Shown one piece after another: positions 39,401 through 51,415 of a stretch of 64,000 nt of DNA. The position numbers and the translations under genes are program-made. The stretch covers positions 248,001-312,000 of the forward strand of contig JAKCOZ010000221.1 of NCBI GenBank assembly GCA_022605955.1, read 5' to 3'. Every line of letters starts with the position of its first letter. Position 1 is the first letter of the stretch. The DNA comes from Rallus limicola (Eukaryota; Chordata; Aves; Gruiformes; Rallidae). The notes beneath the pieces were generated by a model. The model made no database searches. It worked only from the letters and a program-made list of their open reading frames with translations, and was not told the DNA's origin.

Positions 39401-40506
39401 TTTGAACTGCAGTCTGCTAGGGCCGAGAAAAGCACCGTAGGAGGTTCCAGGCATGTTCCCTCTTTCCAGGCAAAGGAAAAGGCTGAGAGCCAAAGTGACA
39501 GGGTCTGCTCGTGTGTCCTGTTAGGAGGTTTCAGACGAGCTATGCCTTTCAGGCCTAGCTTCTTTACTTTGGGAGTTATTGCTGGACGTTTAGCATGTTT
39601 TGAACTGCAGTCTGCTAGGGCCGAGAAAAGCACCGTAGGAGGTTCCAGGCATGTTCCCTCTTTCCAGGCAAAGGAAAAGGCTGAGAGCCAAAGTGACAGG
39701 GTCTGCTCGTGTGTCCTTTTAGGAGGTTTCAGACGAGCTATGCCTTTCCGGCCTAGATTCTTTACTTTGGGAGTTATTGCTGGACGTTTAGCATGTTTTG
39801 AACTGCAGTCTGCTAGGGCCGAGAAAAGCACCGTAGGAGGTTCCAGGCATGTTCCCTCTTTCCAGGCAAAGGAAAAGGCTGAGAGCCAAAGTGACAGGGT
39901 CTGCTCGTGTGTCCTGTTAGGAGGTTTCAGACAAGCTATGCCTTTCAGGCCTAGCTTCTTTACTTTGGGAGTTATTGCTGGACGTTTAGCATGTTTTGAA
40001 CTGCAGTCTGCTAGGGCCGAGAAAAGCACCGTAGGAGGTTCCAGGCATGTTCCCTCTTTCCAGGCAAAGGAAAAGGCTGAGAGCCAAAGTGACAGGGTCT
40101 GCTCGTGTGTCCTGTTAGGAGGTTTCAGACGAGCTATGCCTTTCAGGCCTAGCTTCTTTACTTTGGGAGTTATTGCTGGACGTTTAGCATGTTTTGAACT
40201 GCAGTCTGCTAGGGCCGAGAAAAGCACCGTAGGAGGTTCCAGGCATGTTCCCTCTTTCCAGGCAAAGGAAAAGGCTGAGAGCCAAAGTGACAGGGTCTGC
40301 TCGTGTGTCCTGTTAGGAGGTTTCAGACAAGCTATGCCTTTCAGGCCTAGCCTCTTTACTTTGGGAGTTATTGCTGGACGTTTAGCATGGTTTGAACTGC
40401 AGTCTGCTAGGGCCGAGAAAAGCACCGTAGGAGGTTCCAGGCATGTTCCCTCTTTCCAGGCAAAGGAAAAGGCTGAGAGCCAAAGTGACAGGGTCTGCTC
40501 GTGTGT

Positions 40507-40518
40507 CCTTTATGAGGT
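40507..40518 (+). other. 1-bp net deletion in monomer
   Basis: cctttatgaggt replaces ccttttaggaggt, a net loss of one base with local scrambling. Confidence 0.9.
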
Positions 40519-41322
40519 TTCAGACGAGCTATGCCTTTCAGGCCTAGATTCTTTACTTTGGGAGTTATTGCTGGACGTTTAGCATGTTTTGAACTGCAGT
40601 CTGCTAGGGCCGAGAAAAGCACCGTAGGAGGTTCCAGGCATGTTCCCTCTTTCCAGGCAAAGGAAAAGGCTGAGAGCCAAAGTGACAGGGTCTGCTCGTG
40701 TGTCCTGTTAGGAGGTTTCAGACAAGCTATGCCTTTCAGGCCTAGCTTCTTTACTTTGGGAGTTATTGCTGGACGTTTAGCATGTTTTGAACTGCAGTCT
40801 GCTAGGGCCGAGAAAAGCACCGTAGGAGGTTCCAGGCATGTTCCCTCTTTCCAGGCAAAGGAAAAGGCTGAGAGCCAAAGTGACAGGGTCTGCTCGTGTG
40901 TCCTGTTAGGAGGTTTCAGACAAGCTATGCCTTTCAGGCCTAGCTTCTTTACTTTGGGAGTTATTGCTGGACGTTTAGCATGTTTTGAACTGCAGTCTGC
41001 TAGGGCCGAGAAAAGCACCGTAGGAGGTTCCAGGCATGTTCCCTCTTTCCAGGCAAAGGAAAAGGCTGAGAGCCAAAGTGACAGGGTCTGCTCGTGTGTC
41101 CTGTTAGGAGGTTTCAGACAAGCTATGCCTTTCAGGCCTAGCTTCTTTACTTTGGGAGTTATTGCTGGACGTTTAGCATGTTTTGAACTGCAGTCTGCTA
41201 GGGCCGAGAAAAGCACCGTAGGAGGTTCCAGGCATGTTCCCTCTTTCCAGGCAAAGGAAAAGGCTGAGAGCCAAAGTGACAGGGTCTGCTCGTGTGTCCT
41301 TTTAGGAGGTTTCAGACGAGCT

Positions 41323-41916
41323 ATGCCTTTCAGGCCTAGATTCTTTACTTTGGGAGTTATTGCTGGACGTTTAGCATGTTTTGAACTGCAGTCTGCTAGG
41401 GCCGAGAAAAGCACCGTAGGAGGTTCCAGGCATGTTCCCTCTTTCCAGGCAAAGGAAAAGGCTGAGAGCCAAAGTGACAGGGTCTGCTCGTGTGTCCTGT
41501 TAGGAGGTTTCAGACAAGCTATTCCTTGCAGGCCTAGCTTCTTTACTTTGGGAGTTATTTCTGGACGTTTAGCATGTTTTGAACTGCAGTCTGCTAGGGC
41601 CGAGAAAAGCACCGTAGGAGGTTCCAGGCATGTTCCCTCTTTCCAGGCAAAGGAAAAGGCTGAGAGCCAAAGTGACAGGGTCTGCTCGTGTGTCCTGTTA
41701 GGAGGTTTCAGACGAGCTATGCCTTTCCAGCCTAGCTTCTTTACTTTGGGAGTTATTGCTGGACGTTTAGCATGTTTTGAACTGCAGTCTGCTAGGGCCG
41801 AGAAAAGCACCGTAGGAGGTTCCAGGCATGTTCCCTCTTTCCAGGCAAAGGAAAAGGCTGAGAGCCAAAGTGACAGGGTCTGCTCGTGTGTCCTGTTAGG
41901 AGGTTTCAGACAAGCT
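41323..41916 (+). repeat. A-B-C cassette 3
   Basis: ctagattc, then ctattccttgcagg with ttatttctgg, then ttccagcc. It is followed by a tttcctttggg monomer and by a ctagattc, ggacggttag monomer ending in tttaagacgag. Confidence 0.85.
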
Positions 41917-42328
41917 ATGCCTTTCAGGCCTAGCTTCTTTCCTTTGGGAGTTATTGCTGGACGTTTAGCATGTTTTGAACTGCAGTCTGCTAGGGCCGAG
42001 AAAAGCACCGTAGGAGGTTCCAGGCATGTTCCCTCTTTCCAGGCAAAGGAAAAGGCTGAGAGCCAAAGTGACAGGGTCTGCTCGTGTGTCCTTTTAGGAG
42101 GTTTCAGACGAGCTATGCCTTTCAGGCCTAGATTCTTTACTTTGGGAGTTATTGCAGGACGGTTAGCATGTTTTGAACTGCAGTCTGCTAGGGCCGAGAA
42201 AAGCACCGTAGGAGGTTCCAGGCATGTTCCCTCTTTCCAGGCAAAGGAAAAGGCTGAGAGCCAAAGTGACAGGTTCTGCTCGTGTGTCCTGTTAGGAGGT
42301 TTAAGACGAGCTATGCCTTTCAGGCCTA

Positions 42329-42342
42329 GCTTCTTTGGGAGT
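42329..42342 (+). other. 5-bp deletion by short-repeat slippage
   Basis: ttctttgggag replaces ttctttactttgggag. The lost five bases lie between the two copies of cttt in ctttacttt, which fits replication slippage. It is the only indel longer than one base in 64 kb. Confidence 0.95.
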
Positions 42343-45300
42343 TATTGCTGGACGTTTAGCATGTTTTGAACTGCAGTCTGCTAGGGCCGAGAAAAGCACC
42401 GTAGGAGGTTCCAGGCATGTTCCCTCTTTCCAGGCAAAGGAAAAGGCTGAGAGCCAAAGTGACAGGGTCTGCTCGTGTGTCCTGTTAGGAGGTTTCAGAC
42501 GAGCTATGCCTTTCCGGCCTAGCTTCTTTACTTTGGGAGTTATTGCTGGACGTTTAGCATGTTTTGAACTGCAGTCTGCTAGGGCCGAGAAAAGCACCGT
42601 AGGAGGTTCCAGGCATGTTCCCTCTTTCCAGGCAAAGGAAAAGGCTGAGAGCCAAAGTGACAGGGTCTGCTCGTGTGTCCTGTTAGGAGGTTTCAGACGA
42701 GCTATGCCTTTCAGGCCTAGCTTCTTTACTTTGGGAGTTATTGCTGGACGTTTAGCATGTTTTGAACTGCAGTCTGCTAGGGCCGAGAAAAGCACCGTAG
42801 GAGGTTCCAGGCATGTTCCCTCTTTCCAGGCAAAGGAAAAGGCTGAGAGCCAAAGTGACAGGGTCTGCTCGTGTGTCCTGTTAGGAGGTTTCAGACGAGC
42901 TATGCCTTTCAGGCCTAGCTTCTTTACTTTGGGAGTTATTGCTGGACGTTTAGCATGTTTTGAACTGCAGTCTGCTAGGGCCGAGAAAAGCACCGTAGGA
43001 GGTTCCAGGCATGTTCCCTCTTTCCAGGCAAAGGAAAAGGCTGAGAGCCAAAGTGACATGGTCTGCTCGTGTGTCCTGTTAGGAGGTTTCAGACAAGCTA
43101 TGCCTTTCAGGCCTAGCTTCTTTACTTTGGGAGTTATTGCTGGACGTTTAGCATGTTTTGAACTGCAGTCTGCTAGGGCCGAGAAAAGCACCGTAGGAGG
43201 TTCCAGGCATGTTCCCTCTTTCCAGGCAAAGGAAAAGGCTGAGAGCCAAAGTGACAGGGTCTGCTCGTGTGTCCTGTTAGGAGGTTTCAGACAAGCTATG
43301 CCTTTCAGGCCTCGCTTCTTTACTTTGGGAGTTATTGCTGGACGTTTAGCATGTTTTGAACTGCAGTCTGCTAGGGCCGAGAAAAGCACCGTAGGAAGTT
43401 CCAGGCATGTTCCCTCTTTCCAGGCAAAGGAAAAGGCTGAGAGCCAAAGTGACAGGGTCTGCTCGTGTGTCCTGTTAGGAGGTTTCAGACAAGCTATGCC
43501 TTTCAGGCCTAGCTTCTTTACTTTGGGAGTTATTGCTGGACGTTTAGCATGTTGTGACCTGTAGTCTGCTAGGGCCGAGAAAAGCACCGTAGGAGGTTCC
43601 AGGCATGTTCCCTCTTTCCAGGCAAAGGAAAAGGCTGAGAGCCAAAGTGACAGGGTCTGCTCGTGTGTCCTGTTAGGAGGTTTCAGACAAGCTATGCCTT
43701 TCAGGCCTAGCTTCTTTACTTTGGGAGTTATTGCTGGACGTTTAGCATGTTTTGAACTGCAGTCTGCTAGGGCCGAGAAAAGCACCGTAGGAGGTTCCAG
43801 GCATGTTCCCTCTTTCCAGGCAAAGGAAAAGGCTGAGAGCCAAAGTGACAGGGTCTGCTCGTGTGTCCTGTTAGGAGGTTTCAGACGAGCTATGCCTTTC
43901 AGGCCTAGCTTCTTTACTTTGGGAGTTATTGCTGGACGTTTAGCATGTTTTGAACTGCAGTCTGCTAGGGCCGAGAAAAGCACCGTAGGAGGTTCCAGGC
44001 ATGTTCCCTCTTTCCAGGCAAAGGAAAAGGCTGAGAGCCAAAGTGACAGGGTCTGCTCGTGTGTCCTGTTAGGAGGTTTCAGACGAGCTATGCCTTTCAG
44101 GCCTAGCTTCTTTACTTTGGGAGTTATTGCTGGACGTTTAGCATGTTTTGAACTGCAGTCTGCTAGGGCCGAGAAAAGCACCGTAGGAGGTTCCAGGCAT
44201 GTTCCCTCTTTCCAGGCAAAGGAAAAGGCTGAGAGCCAAAGTGACAGGGTCTGCTCGTGTGTCCTTTTAGGAGGTTTCAGACGAGCTATGCCTTTCAGGC
44301 CTAGCTTCTTTACTTTGGGAGTTATTGCAGGACGTTTAGCATGTTTTGAACTGCAGTCTGCTAGGGCCGAGAAAAGCACCGTAGGAGGTTCCAGGCATGT
44401 TCCCTCTTTCCAGGCAAAGGAAAAGGCTGAGAGCCAAAGTGACAGGGTCTGCTCGTGTGTCCTGTTAGGAGGTTTCAGACGAGCTATGCCTTTCAGGCCT
44501 AGCTTCTTTACTTTGGGAGTTATTGCTGGACGTTTAGCATGTTTTGAACTGCAGTCTGCTAGGGCCGAGAAAAGCACCGTAGGAGGTTCCAGGCATGTTC
44601 CCTCTTTCCAGGCAAAGGAAAAGGCTGAGAGCCAAAGTGACAGGGTCTGCTCGTGTGTCCTGTTAGGAGGTTTCAGACGAGCTATGCCTTTCAGGCCTAG
44701 CTTCTTTACTTTGGGAGTTATTGCTGGACGTTTAGCATGTTTTGAACTGCAGTCTGCTAGGGCCGAGAAAAGCACCGTAGGAGGTTCCAGGCATGTTCCC
44801 TCTTTCCAGGCAAAGGAAAAGGCTGAGAGCCAAAGTGACAGGGTCTGCTCGTGTGTCCTGTTAGGAGGTTTCAGACAAGCTATGCCTTTCAGGCCTAGCT
44901 TCTTTACTTTGGGAGTTATTGCTGGACGTTTAGCATGTTTTCAACTGCAGTCTGCTAGGGCCGAGAAAAGCACCGTAGGAGGTTCCAGGCATGTTCCCTC
45001 TTTCCAGGCAAAGGAAAAGGCTGAGAGCCAAAGTGACAGGGTCTGCTCGTGTGTCCTGTTAGGAGGTTTCAGACGAGCTATGCCTTTCAGGCCTAGCTTC
45101 TTTACTTTGGGAGTTATTGCTGGACGTTTAGCATGTTTTGAACTGCAGTCTGCTAGGGCCGAGAAAAGCACCGTAGGAGGTTCCAGGCATGTTCCCTCTT
45201 TCCAGGCAAAGGAAAAGGCTGAGAGCCAAAGTGACAGGGTCTGCTCGTGTGTCCTTATAGGAGGTTTCAGACGAGCTATGCCTTTCAGGCCTAGCTTCTT

Positions 45301-46465
45301 TACTTTGGGAGTTATTGCTGGACGTTTAGCATGTTTTGAACTGCAGTCTGCTAGGGCCGAGAAAAGCACCGTAGGAGGTTCCAGGCATGTTCCCTCTTTC
45401 CAGGCAAAGGAAAAGGCTGAGAGCCAAAGTGACAGGGTCTGCTCGTGTGTCCTTTTAGGAGGTTTCAGACGAGCTATGCCTTTCAGGCCTAGCTTCTTTA
45501 CTTTGGGAGTTATTGCTGGACGTTTAGCATGTTTTGAACTGCAGTCTGCTAGGGCCGAGAAAAGCACCGTAGGAGGTTCCAGGCATGTTCCCTCTTTCCA
45601 GGCAAAGGAAAAGGCTGAGAGCCAAAGTGACAGGGTCTGCTCGTGTGTCCTGTTAGGAGGTTTCAGACGAGCTATGCCTTTCAGGCCTAGCTTCTTTACT
45701 TTGGGAGTTATTGCTGGACGTTTAGCATGTTTTGAACTGCAGTCTGCTAGGGCCGAGAAAAGCACCGTAGGAGGTTCCAGGCATGTTCCCTCTTTCCAGG
45801 CAAAGGAAAAGGCTGAGAGCCAAAGTGACAGGGTCTGCTCGTGTGTCCTGTTAGGAGGTTTCAGACGAGCTATGCCTTTCAGGCCTAGCTTCTTTACTTT
45901 GGGAGTTATTGCTGGACGTTTAGCATGTTTTGAACTGCAGTCTGCTAGGGCCGAGAAAAGCACCGTAGGAGGTTCCAGGCATGTTCCCTCTTTCCAGGCA
46001 AAGGAAAAGGCTGAGAGCCAAAGTGACAGGGTCTGCTCGTGTGTCCTGTTAGGAGGTTTCAGACGAGCTATGCCTTTCAGGCCTAGCTTCTTTACTTTGG
46101 GAGTTATTGCTGGACGTTTAGCATGTTTTGAACTGCAGTCTGCTAGGGCCGAGAAAAGCACCGTAGGAGGTTCCAGGCATGTTCCCTCTTTCCAGGCAAA
46201 GGAAAAGGCTGAGAGCCAAAGTGACAGGGTCTGCTCGTGTGTCCTGTTAGGAGGTTTCAGACAAGCTATGCCTTTCAGGCCTAGCTTCTTTACTTTGGGA
46301 GTTATTGCTGGACGTTTAGCATGTTTTGAACTGCAGTCTGCTAGGGCCGAGAAAAGCACCGTAGGAGGTTCCAGGCATGTTCCCTCTTTCCAGGCAAAGG
46401 AAAAGGCTGAGAGCCAAAGTGACAGGGTCTGCTCGTGTGTCCTTTTAGGAGGTTTCAGACGAGCT

Positions 46466-47059
46466 ATGCCTTTCAGGCCTAGATTCTTTACTTTGGGAGT
46501 TATTGCTGGACGTTTAGCATGTTTTGAACTGCAGTCTGCTAGGGCCGAGAAAAGCACCGTAGGAGGTTCCAGGCATGTTCCCTCTTTCCAGGCAAAGGAA
46601 AAGGCTGAGAGCCAAAGTGACAGGGTCTGCTCGTGTGTCCTGTTAGGAGGTTTCAGACAAGCTATTCCTTGCAGGCCTAGCTTCTTTACTTTGGGAGTTA
46701 TTTCTGGACGTTTAGCATGTTTTGAACTGCAGTCTGCTAGGGCCGAGAAAAGCACCGTAGGAGGTTCCAGGCATGTTCCCTCTTTCCAGGCAAAGGAAAA
46801 GGCTGAGAGCCAAAGTGACAGGGTCTGCTCGTGTGTCCTGTTAGGAGGTTTCAGACGAGCTGTGCCTTTCCAGCCTAGCTTCTTTACTTTGGGAGTTATT
46901 ACTGGACGTTTAGCATGTTTTGAACTGCAGTCTGCTAGGGCCGAGAAAAGCACCGTAGGAGGTTCCAGGCATGTTCCCTCTTTCCAGGCAAAGGAAAAGG
47001 CTGAGAGCCAAAGTGACAGGGTCTGCTCGTGTGTCCTTTTAGGAGGTTTCAGACGAGCT
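46466..47059 (+). repeat. A-B-C cassette 4
   Basis: As the other cassettes, with gctgtgcc (ATG to GTG) at the start of C and ttattactgg inside it. The ttattactgg variant is shared only with the cassette at 58940, 63 monomers downstream. Confidence 0.85.
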
Positions 47060-49039
47060 ATGCCTTTCAGGCCTAGATTCTTTACTTTGGGAGTTATTGC
47101 TGGACGGTTAGCATGTTTTGAACTGCAGTCTGCTAGGGCCGAGAAAAGCACCGTAGGAGGTTCCAGGCATGTTCCCTCTTTCCAGGCAAAGGAAAAGGCT
47201 GAGAGCCAAAGTGACAGGGTCTGCTCGTGTGTCCTGTTAGGAGGTTTCAGACAAGCTATGCCTTTCAGGCCTAGCTTCTTTACTTTGGGAGTTATTGCTG
47301 GACGTTTAGCATGTTTTGAACTGCAGTCTGCTAGGGCCGAGAAAAGCACCGTAGGAGGTTCCAGGCATGTTCCCTCTTTCCAGGCAAAGGAAAAGGCTGA
47401 GAGCCAAAGTGACAGGGTCTGCTCGTGTGTCCTGTTAGGAGGTTTAAGACGAGCTATGCCTTTCCGGCCTAGATTCTTTACTTTGGGAGTTATTGCTGGA
47501 CGTTTAGCATGTTTTGAACTGCAGTCTGCTAGGGCCGAGAAAAGCACCGTAGGAGGTTCCAGGCATGTTCCCTCTTTCCAGGCAAAGGAAAAGGCTGAGA
47601 GCCAAAGTGACAGGGTCTGCTCGTGTGTCCTGTTAGGAGGTTTCAGACAAGCTATGCCTTTCAGGCCTAGCTTCTTTACTTTGGGAGTTATTGCTGGACG
47701 TTTAGCATGTTTTGAACTGCAGTCTGCTAGGGCCGAGAAAAGCACCGTAGGAGGTTCCAGGCATGTTCCCTCTTTCCAGGCAAAGGAAAAGGCTGAGAGC
47801 CAAAGTGACAGGGTCTGCTCGTGTGTCCTGTTAGGAGGTTTCAGACGAGCTATGCCTTTCAGGCCTAGCTTCTTTACTTTGGGAGTTCTTGCTGGACGTT
47901 TAGCATGTTTTGAACTGCAGTCTGCTAGGGCCGAGAAAAGCACCGTAGGAGGTTCCAGGCATGTTCCCTCTTTCCAGGCAAAGGAAAAGGCTGAGAGCCA
48001 AAGTGACAGGGTCTGCTCGTGTGTCCTTTTAGGAGGTTTCAGACGAGCTATGCCTTTCAGGCCTAGCTTCTTTACTTTGGGAGTTATTGCTGGACGTTTA
48101 GCATGTTTTGAACTGCAGTCTGCTAGGGCCGAGAAAAGCACCGTAGGAGGTTCCAGGCATGTTCCCTCTTTCCAGGCAAAGGAAAAGGCTGAGAGCCAAA
48201 GTGACAGGGTCTGCTCGTGTGTCCTGTCAGGAGGTTTCAGACGAGCTATGCCTTTCAGGCCTAGCTTCTTTACTTTGGGAGTTATTGCTGGACGTTTAGC
48301 ATGTTTTGAACTGCAGTCTGCTAGGGCCGAGAAAAGCACCGTAGGAGGTTCCAGGCATGTTCCCTCTTTCCAGGCAAAGGAAAAGGCTGAGAGCCAAAGT
48401 GACAGGGTCTGCTCGTGTGTCCTGTTAGGAGGTTTCAGACGAGCTATGCCTTTCAGGCCTAGCTTCTTTACTTTGGGAGTTATTGCTGGACGTTTAGCAT
48501 GTTTTGAACTGCAGTCTGCTAGGGCCGAGAAAAGCACCGTAGGAGGTTCCAGGCATGTTCCCTCTTTCCAGGCAAAGGAAAAGGCTGAGAGCCAAAGTGA
48601 CAGGGTCTGCTCGTGTGTCCTGTTAGGAGGTTTCAGACAAGCTATGCCTTTCAGGCCTAGCTTCTTTACTTTGGGAGTTATTGCTGGACGTTTAGCATGT
48701 TTTGAACTGCAGTCTGCTAGGGCCGAGAAAAGCACCGTAGGAGGTTCCAGGCATGTTCCCTCTTTCCAGGCAAAGGAAAAGGCTGAGAGCCAAAGTGACA
48801 GGGTCTGCTCGTGTGTCCTGTTAGGAGGTTTCAGACAAGCTATGCCTTTCAGGCCTAGCTTCTTTACTTTGGGAGTTATTGCTGGACGTTTAGCATGTTT
48901 TGAACTGCAGTCTGCTAGGGCCGAGAAAAGCACCGTAGGAGGTTCCAGGCATGTTCCCTCTTTCCAGGCAAAGGAAAAGGCTGAGAGCCAAAGTGACAGG
49001 GTCTGCTCGTGTGTCCTTTTAGGAGGTTTCAGACGAGCT

Positions 49040-49633
49040 ATGCCTTTCAGGCCTAGATTCTTTACTTTGGGAGTTATTGCTGGACGTTTAGCATGTTTTG
49101 AACTGCAGTCTGCTAGGGCCGAGAAAAGCACCGTAGGAGGTTCCAGGCATGTTCCCTCTTTCCAGGCAAAGGAAAAGGCTGAGAGCCAAAGTGACAGGGT
49201 CTGCTCGTGTGTCCTGTTAGGAGGTTTCAGACAAGCTATTCCTTGCAGGCCTAGCTTCTTTACTTTGGGAGTTATTTCTGGACGTTTAGCATGTTTTGAA
49301 CTGCAGTCTGCTAGGGCCGAGAAAAGCACCGTAGGAGGTTCCAGGCATGTTCCCTCTTTCCAGGCAAAGGAAAAGGCTGAGAGCCAAAGTGACAGGGTCT
49401 GCTCGTGTGTCCTGTTAGGAGGTTTCAGACGAGCTATGCCTTTCCAGCCTAGCTTCTTTACTTTGGGAGTTATTGCTGGACGTTTAGCATGTTTTGAACT
49501 GCAGTCTGCTAGGGCCGAGAAAAGCACCATAGGAGGTTCCAGGCATGTTCCCTCTTTCCAGGCAAAGGAAAAGGCTGAGAGCCAAAGTGACAGGGTCTGC
49601 TCGTGTGTCCTGTTAGGAGGTTTCAGACAAGCT
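49040..49633 (+). repeat. A-B-C cassette 5
   Basis: Thirteen monomers (2,574 bp) after cassette 4. C carries accatagg in place of accgtagg, a CpG loss. Confidence 0.85.
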
Positions 49634-51019
49634 ATGCCTTTCAGGCCTAGCTTCTTTACTTTGGGAGTTATTGCTGGACGTTTAGCATGTTTTGAACTGC
49701 AGTCTGCTAGGGCCGAGAAAAGCACCGTAGGAGGTTCCAGGCATGTTCCCTCTTTCCAGGCAAAGGAAAAGGCTGAGAGCCAAAGTGACAGGGTCTGCTC
49801 GTGTGTCCTGTTAGGAGGTTTCAGACGAGCTATGCCTTTCAGGCCTAGCTTCTTTACTTTGGGAGTTATTGCTGGACGTTTAGCATGTTTTGAACTGCAG
49901 TCTGCTAGGGCCGAGAAAAGCACCGTAGGAGGTTCCAGGCATGTTCCCTCTTTCCAGGCAAAGGAAAAGGCTGAGAGCCAAAGTGACAGGGTCTGCTCGT
50001 GTGTCCTGTTAGGAGGTTTCAGACAAGCTATGCCTTTCAGGCCTAGCTTCTTTACTTTGGGAGTTATTGCTGGACGTTTAGCATGTTTTGAACTGCAGTC
50101 TGCTAGGGCCGAGAAAAGCACCGTAGGAGGTTCCAGGCATGTTCCCTCTTTCCAGGCAAAGGAAAAGGCTGAGAGCCAAAGTGACATGGTCTGCTCGTGT
50201 GTCCTGTTAGGAGGTTTCAGACAAGCTATGCCTTTCAGGCCTAGCTTCTTTACTTTGGGAGTTATTGCTGGACGTTTAGCATGTTTTGAACTGCAGTCTG
50301 CTAGGGCCGAGAAAAGCACCGTAGGAGGTTCCAGGCATGTTCCCTCTTTCCAGGCAAAGGAAAAGGCTGAGAGCCAAAGTTACAGGGTCTGCTCGTGTGT
50401 CCTTTTAGGAGGTTTCAGACAAGCTATGCCTTTCAGGCCTAGCTTCTTTACTTTGGGAGTTATTGCTGGACGTTTAGCATGTTTTGAACTGCAGTCTGCT
50501 AGGGCCGAGAAAAGCACCGTAGGAGGTTCCAGGCATGTTCCCTCTTTCCAGGCAAAGGAAAAGGCTGAGAGCCAAAGTGACAGGGTCTGCTCGTGTGTCC
50601 TGTTAGGAGGTTTCAGACAAGCTATGCCTTTCAGGCCTAGCTTCTTTACTTTGGGAGTTATGGCTGGACGTTTAGCATGTTTTGAACTGTAGTCTGCTAG
50701 GGCCGAGAAAAGCACTGTAGGATGTTCCAGGCATGTTCCCTCTTTCCAGGCAAAGGAAAAGGCTGAGAGCCAAAGTGACAGGGTCTGCTCGTGTGTCCTG
50801 TTAGGAGGTTTCAGACGAGCTATGCCTTTCAGGCCTAGCTTCTTTACTTTGGGAGTTATTGCTGGACGTTTAGCATGTTTTGAACTGCAGTCTGCTAGGG
50901 CCGAGAAAAGCACCGTAGGAGGTTCCAGGCATGTTCCCTCTTTCCAGGCAAAGGAAAAGGCTGAGAGCCAAAGTGACAGGGTCTGCTCGTGTGTCCTGTT
51001 AGGAGGTTTCAGACAAGCT

Positions 51020-51217
51020 ATTCCTTGCAGGCCTAGCTTCTTTACTTTGGGAGTTATTTCTGGACGTTTAGCATGTTTTGAACTGCAGTCTGCTAGGGCC
51101 GAGAAAAGCACCGTAGGAGGTTCCAGGCATGTTCCCTCTTTCCAGGCAAAGGAAAAGGCTGAGAGCCAAAGTGACAGGGTCTGCTCGTGTGTCCTGTTAG
51201 GAGGTTTCAGACAAGCT
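51020..51217 (+). repeat. Solitary B monomer
   Basis: Carries ctattccttgcagg and ttatttctgg, but its left neighbour has ctagcttc and its right neighbour ttcaggcc, so the A and C partners are missing. It lies nine monomers after the B of cassette 5. Confidence 0.85.
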
Positions 51218-51415
51218 ATGCCTTTCAGGCCTAGCTTCTTTACTTTGGGAGTTATTGCTGGACGTTTAGCATGTTTTGAACTGCAGTCTGCTAGGGCCGA
51301 GAAAAGCACCGTAGGAGGTTCCAGGCATGTTCCCTCTTTCCAGGCAAAGGAAAAGGCTGAGAGCCAAAGTGACAGGGTCTGCTCGTGTGTCCTGTTAGGA
51401 GGTTTCAGACAAGCT

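Larger units (their letters stand above)
24099..40500 (+). repeat. Middle array domain, mixed variants
   Basis: About 83 monomers with one indel (near 33033). Copies ending in caagct and cgagct alternate irregularly. Private marks useful for tracking are ctttcaagg (30557, 31151), tttcctttggg (30654, 31248), tagattcctta with ggacggttag (32826, 33815), and cctctttatgttggg (38964). The first two copies of the attccttgcagg cassette lie here. No single higher-order period covers the domain. Confidence 0.6.
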
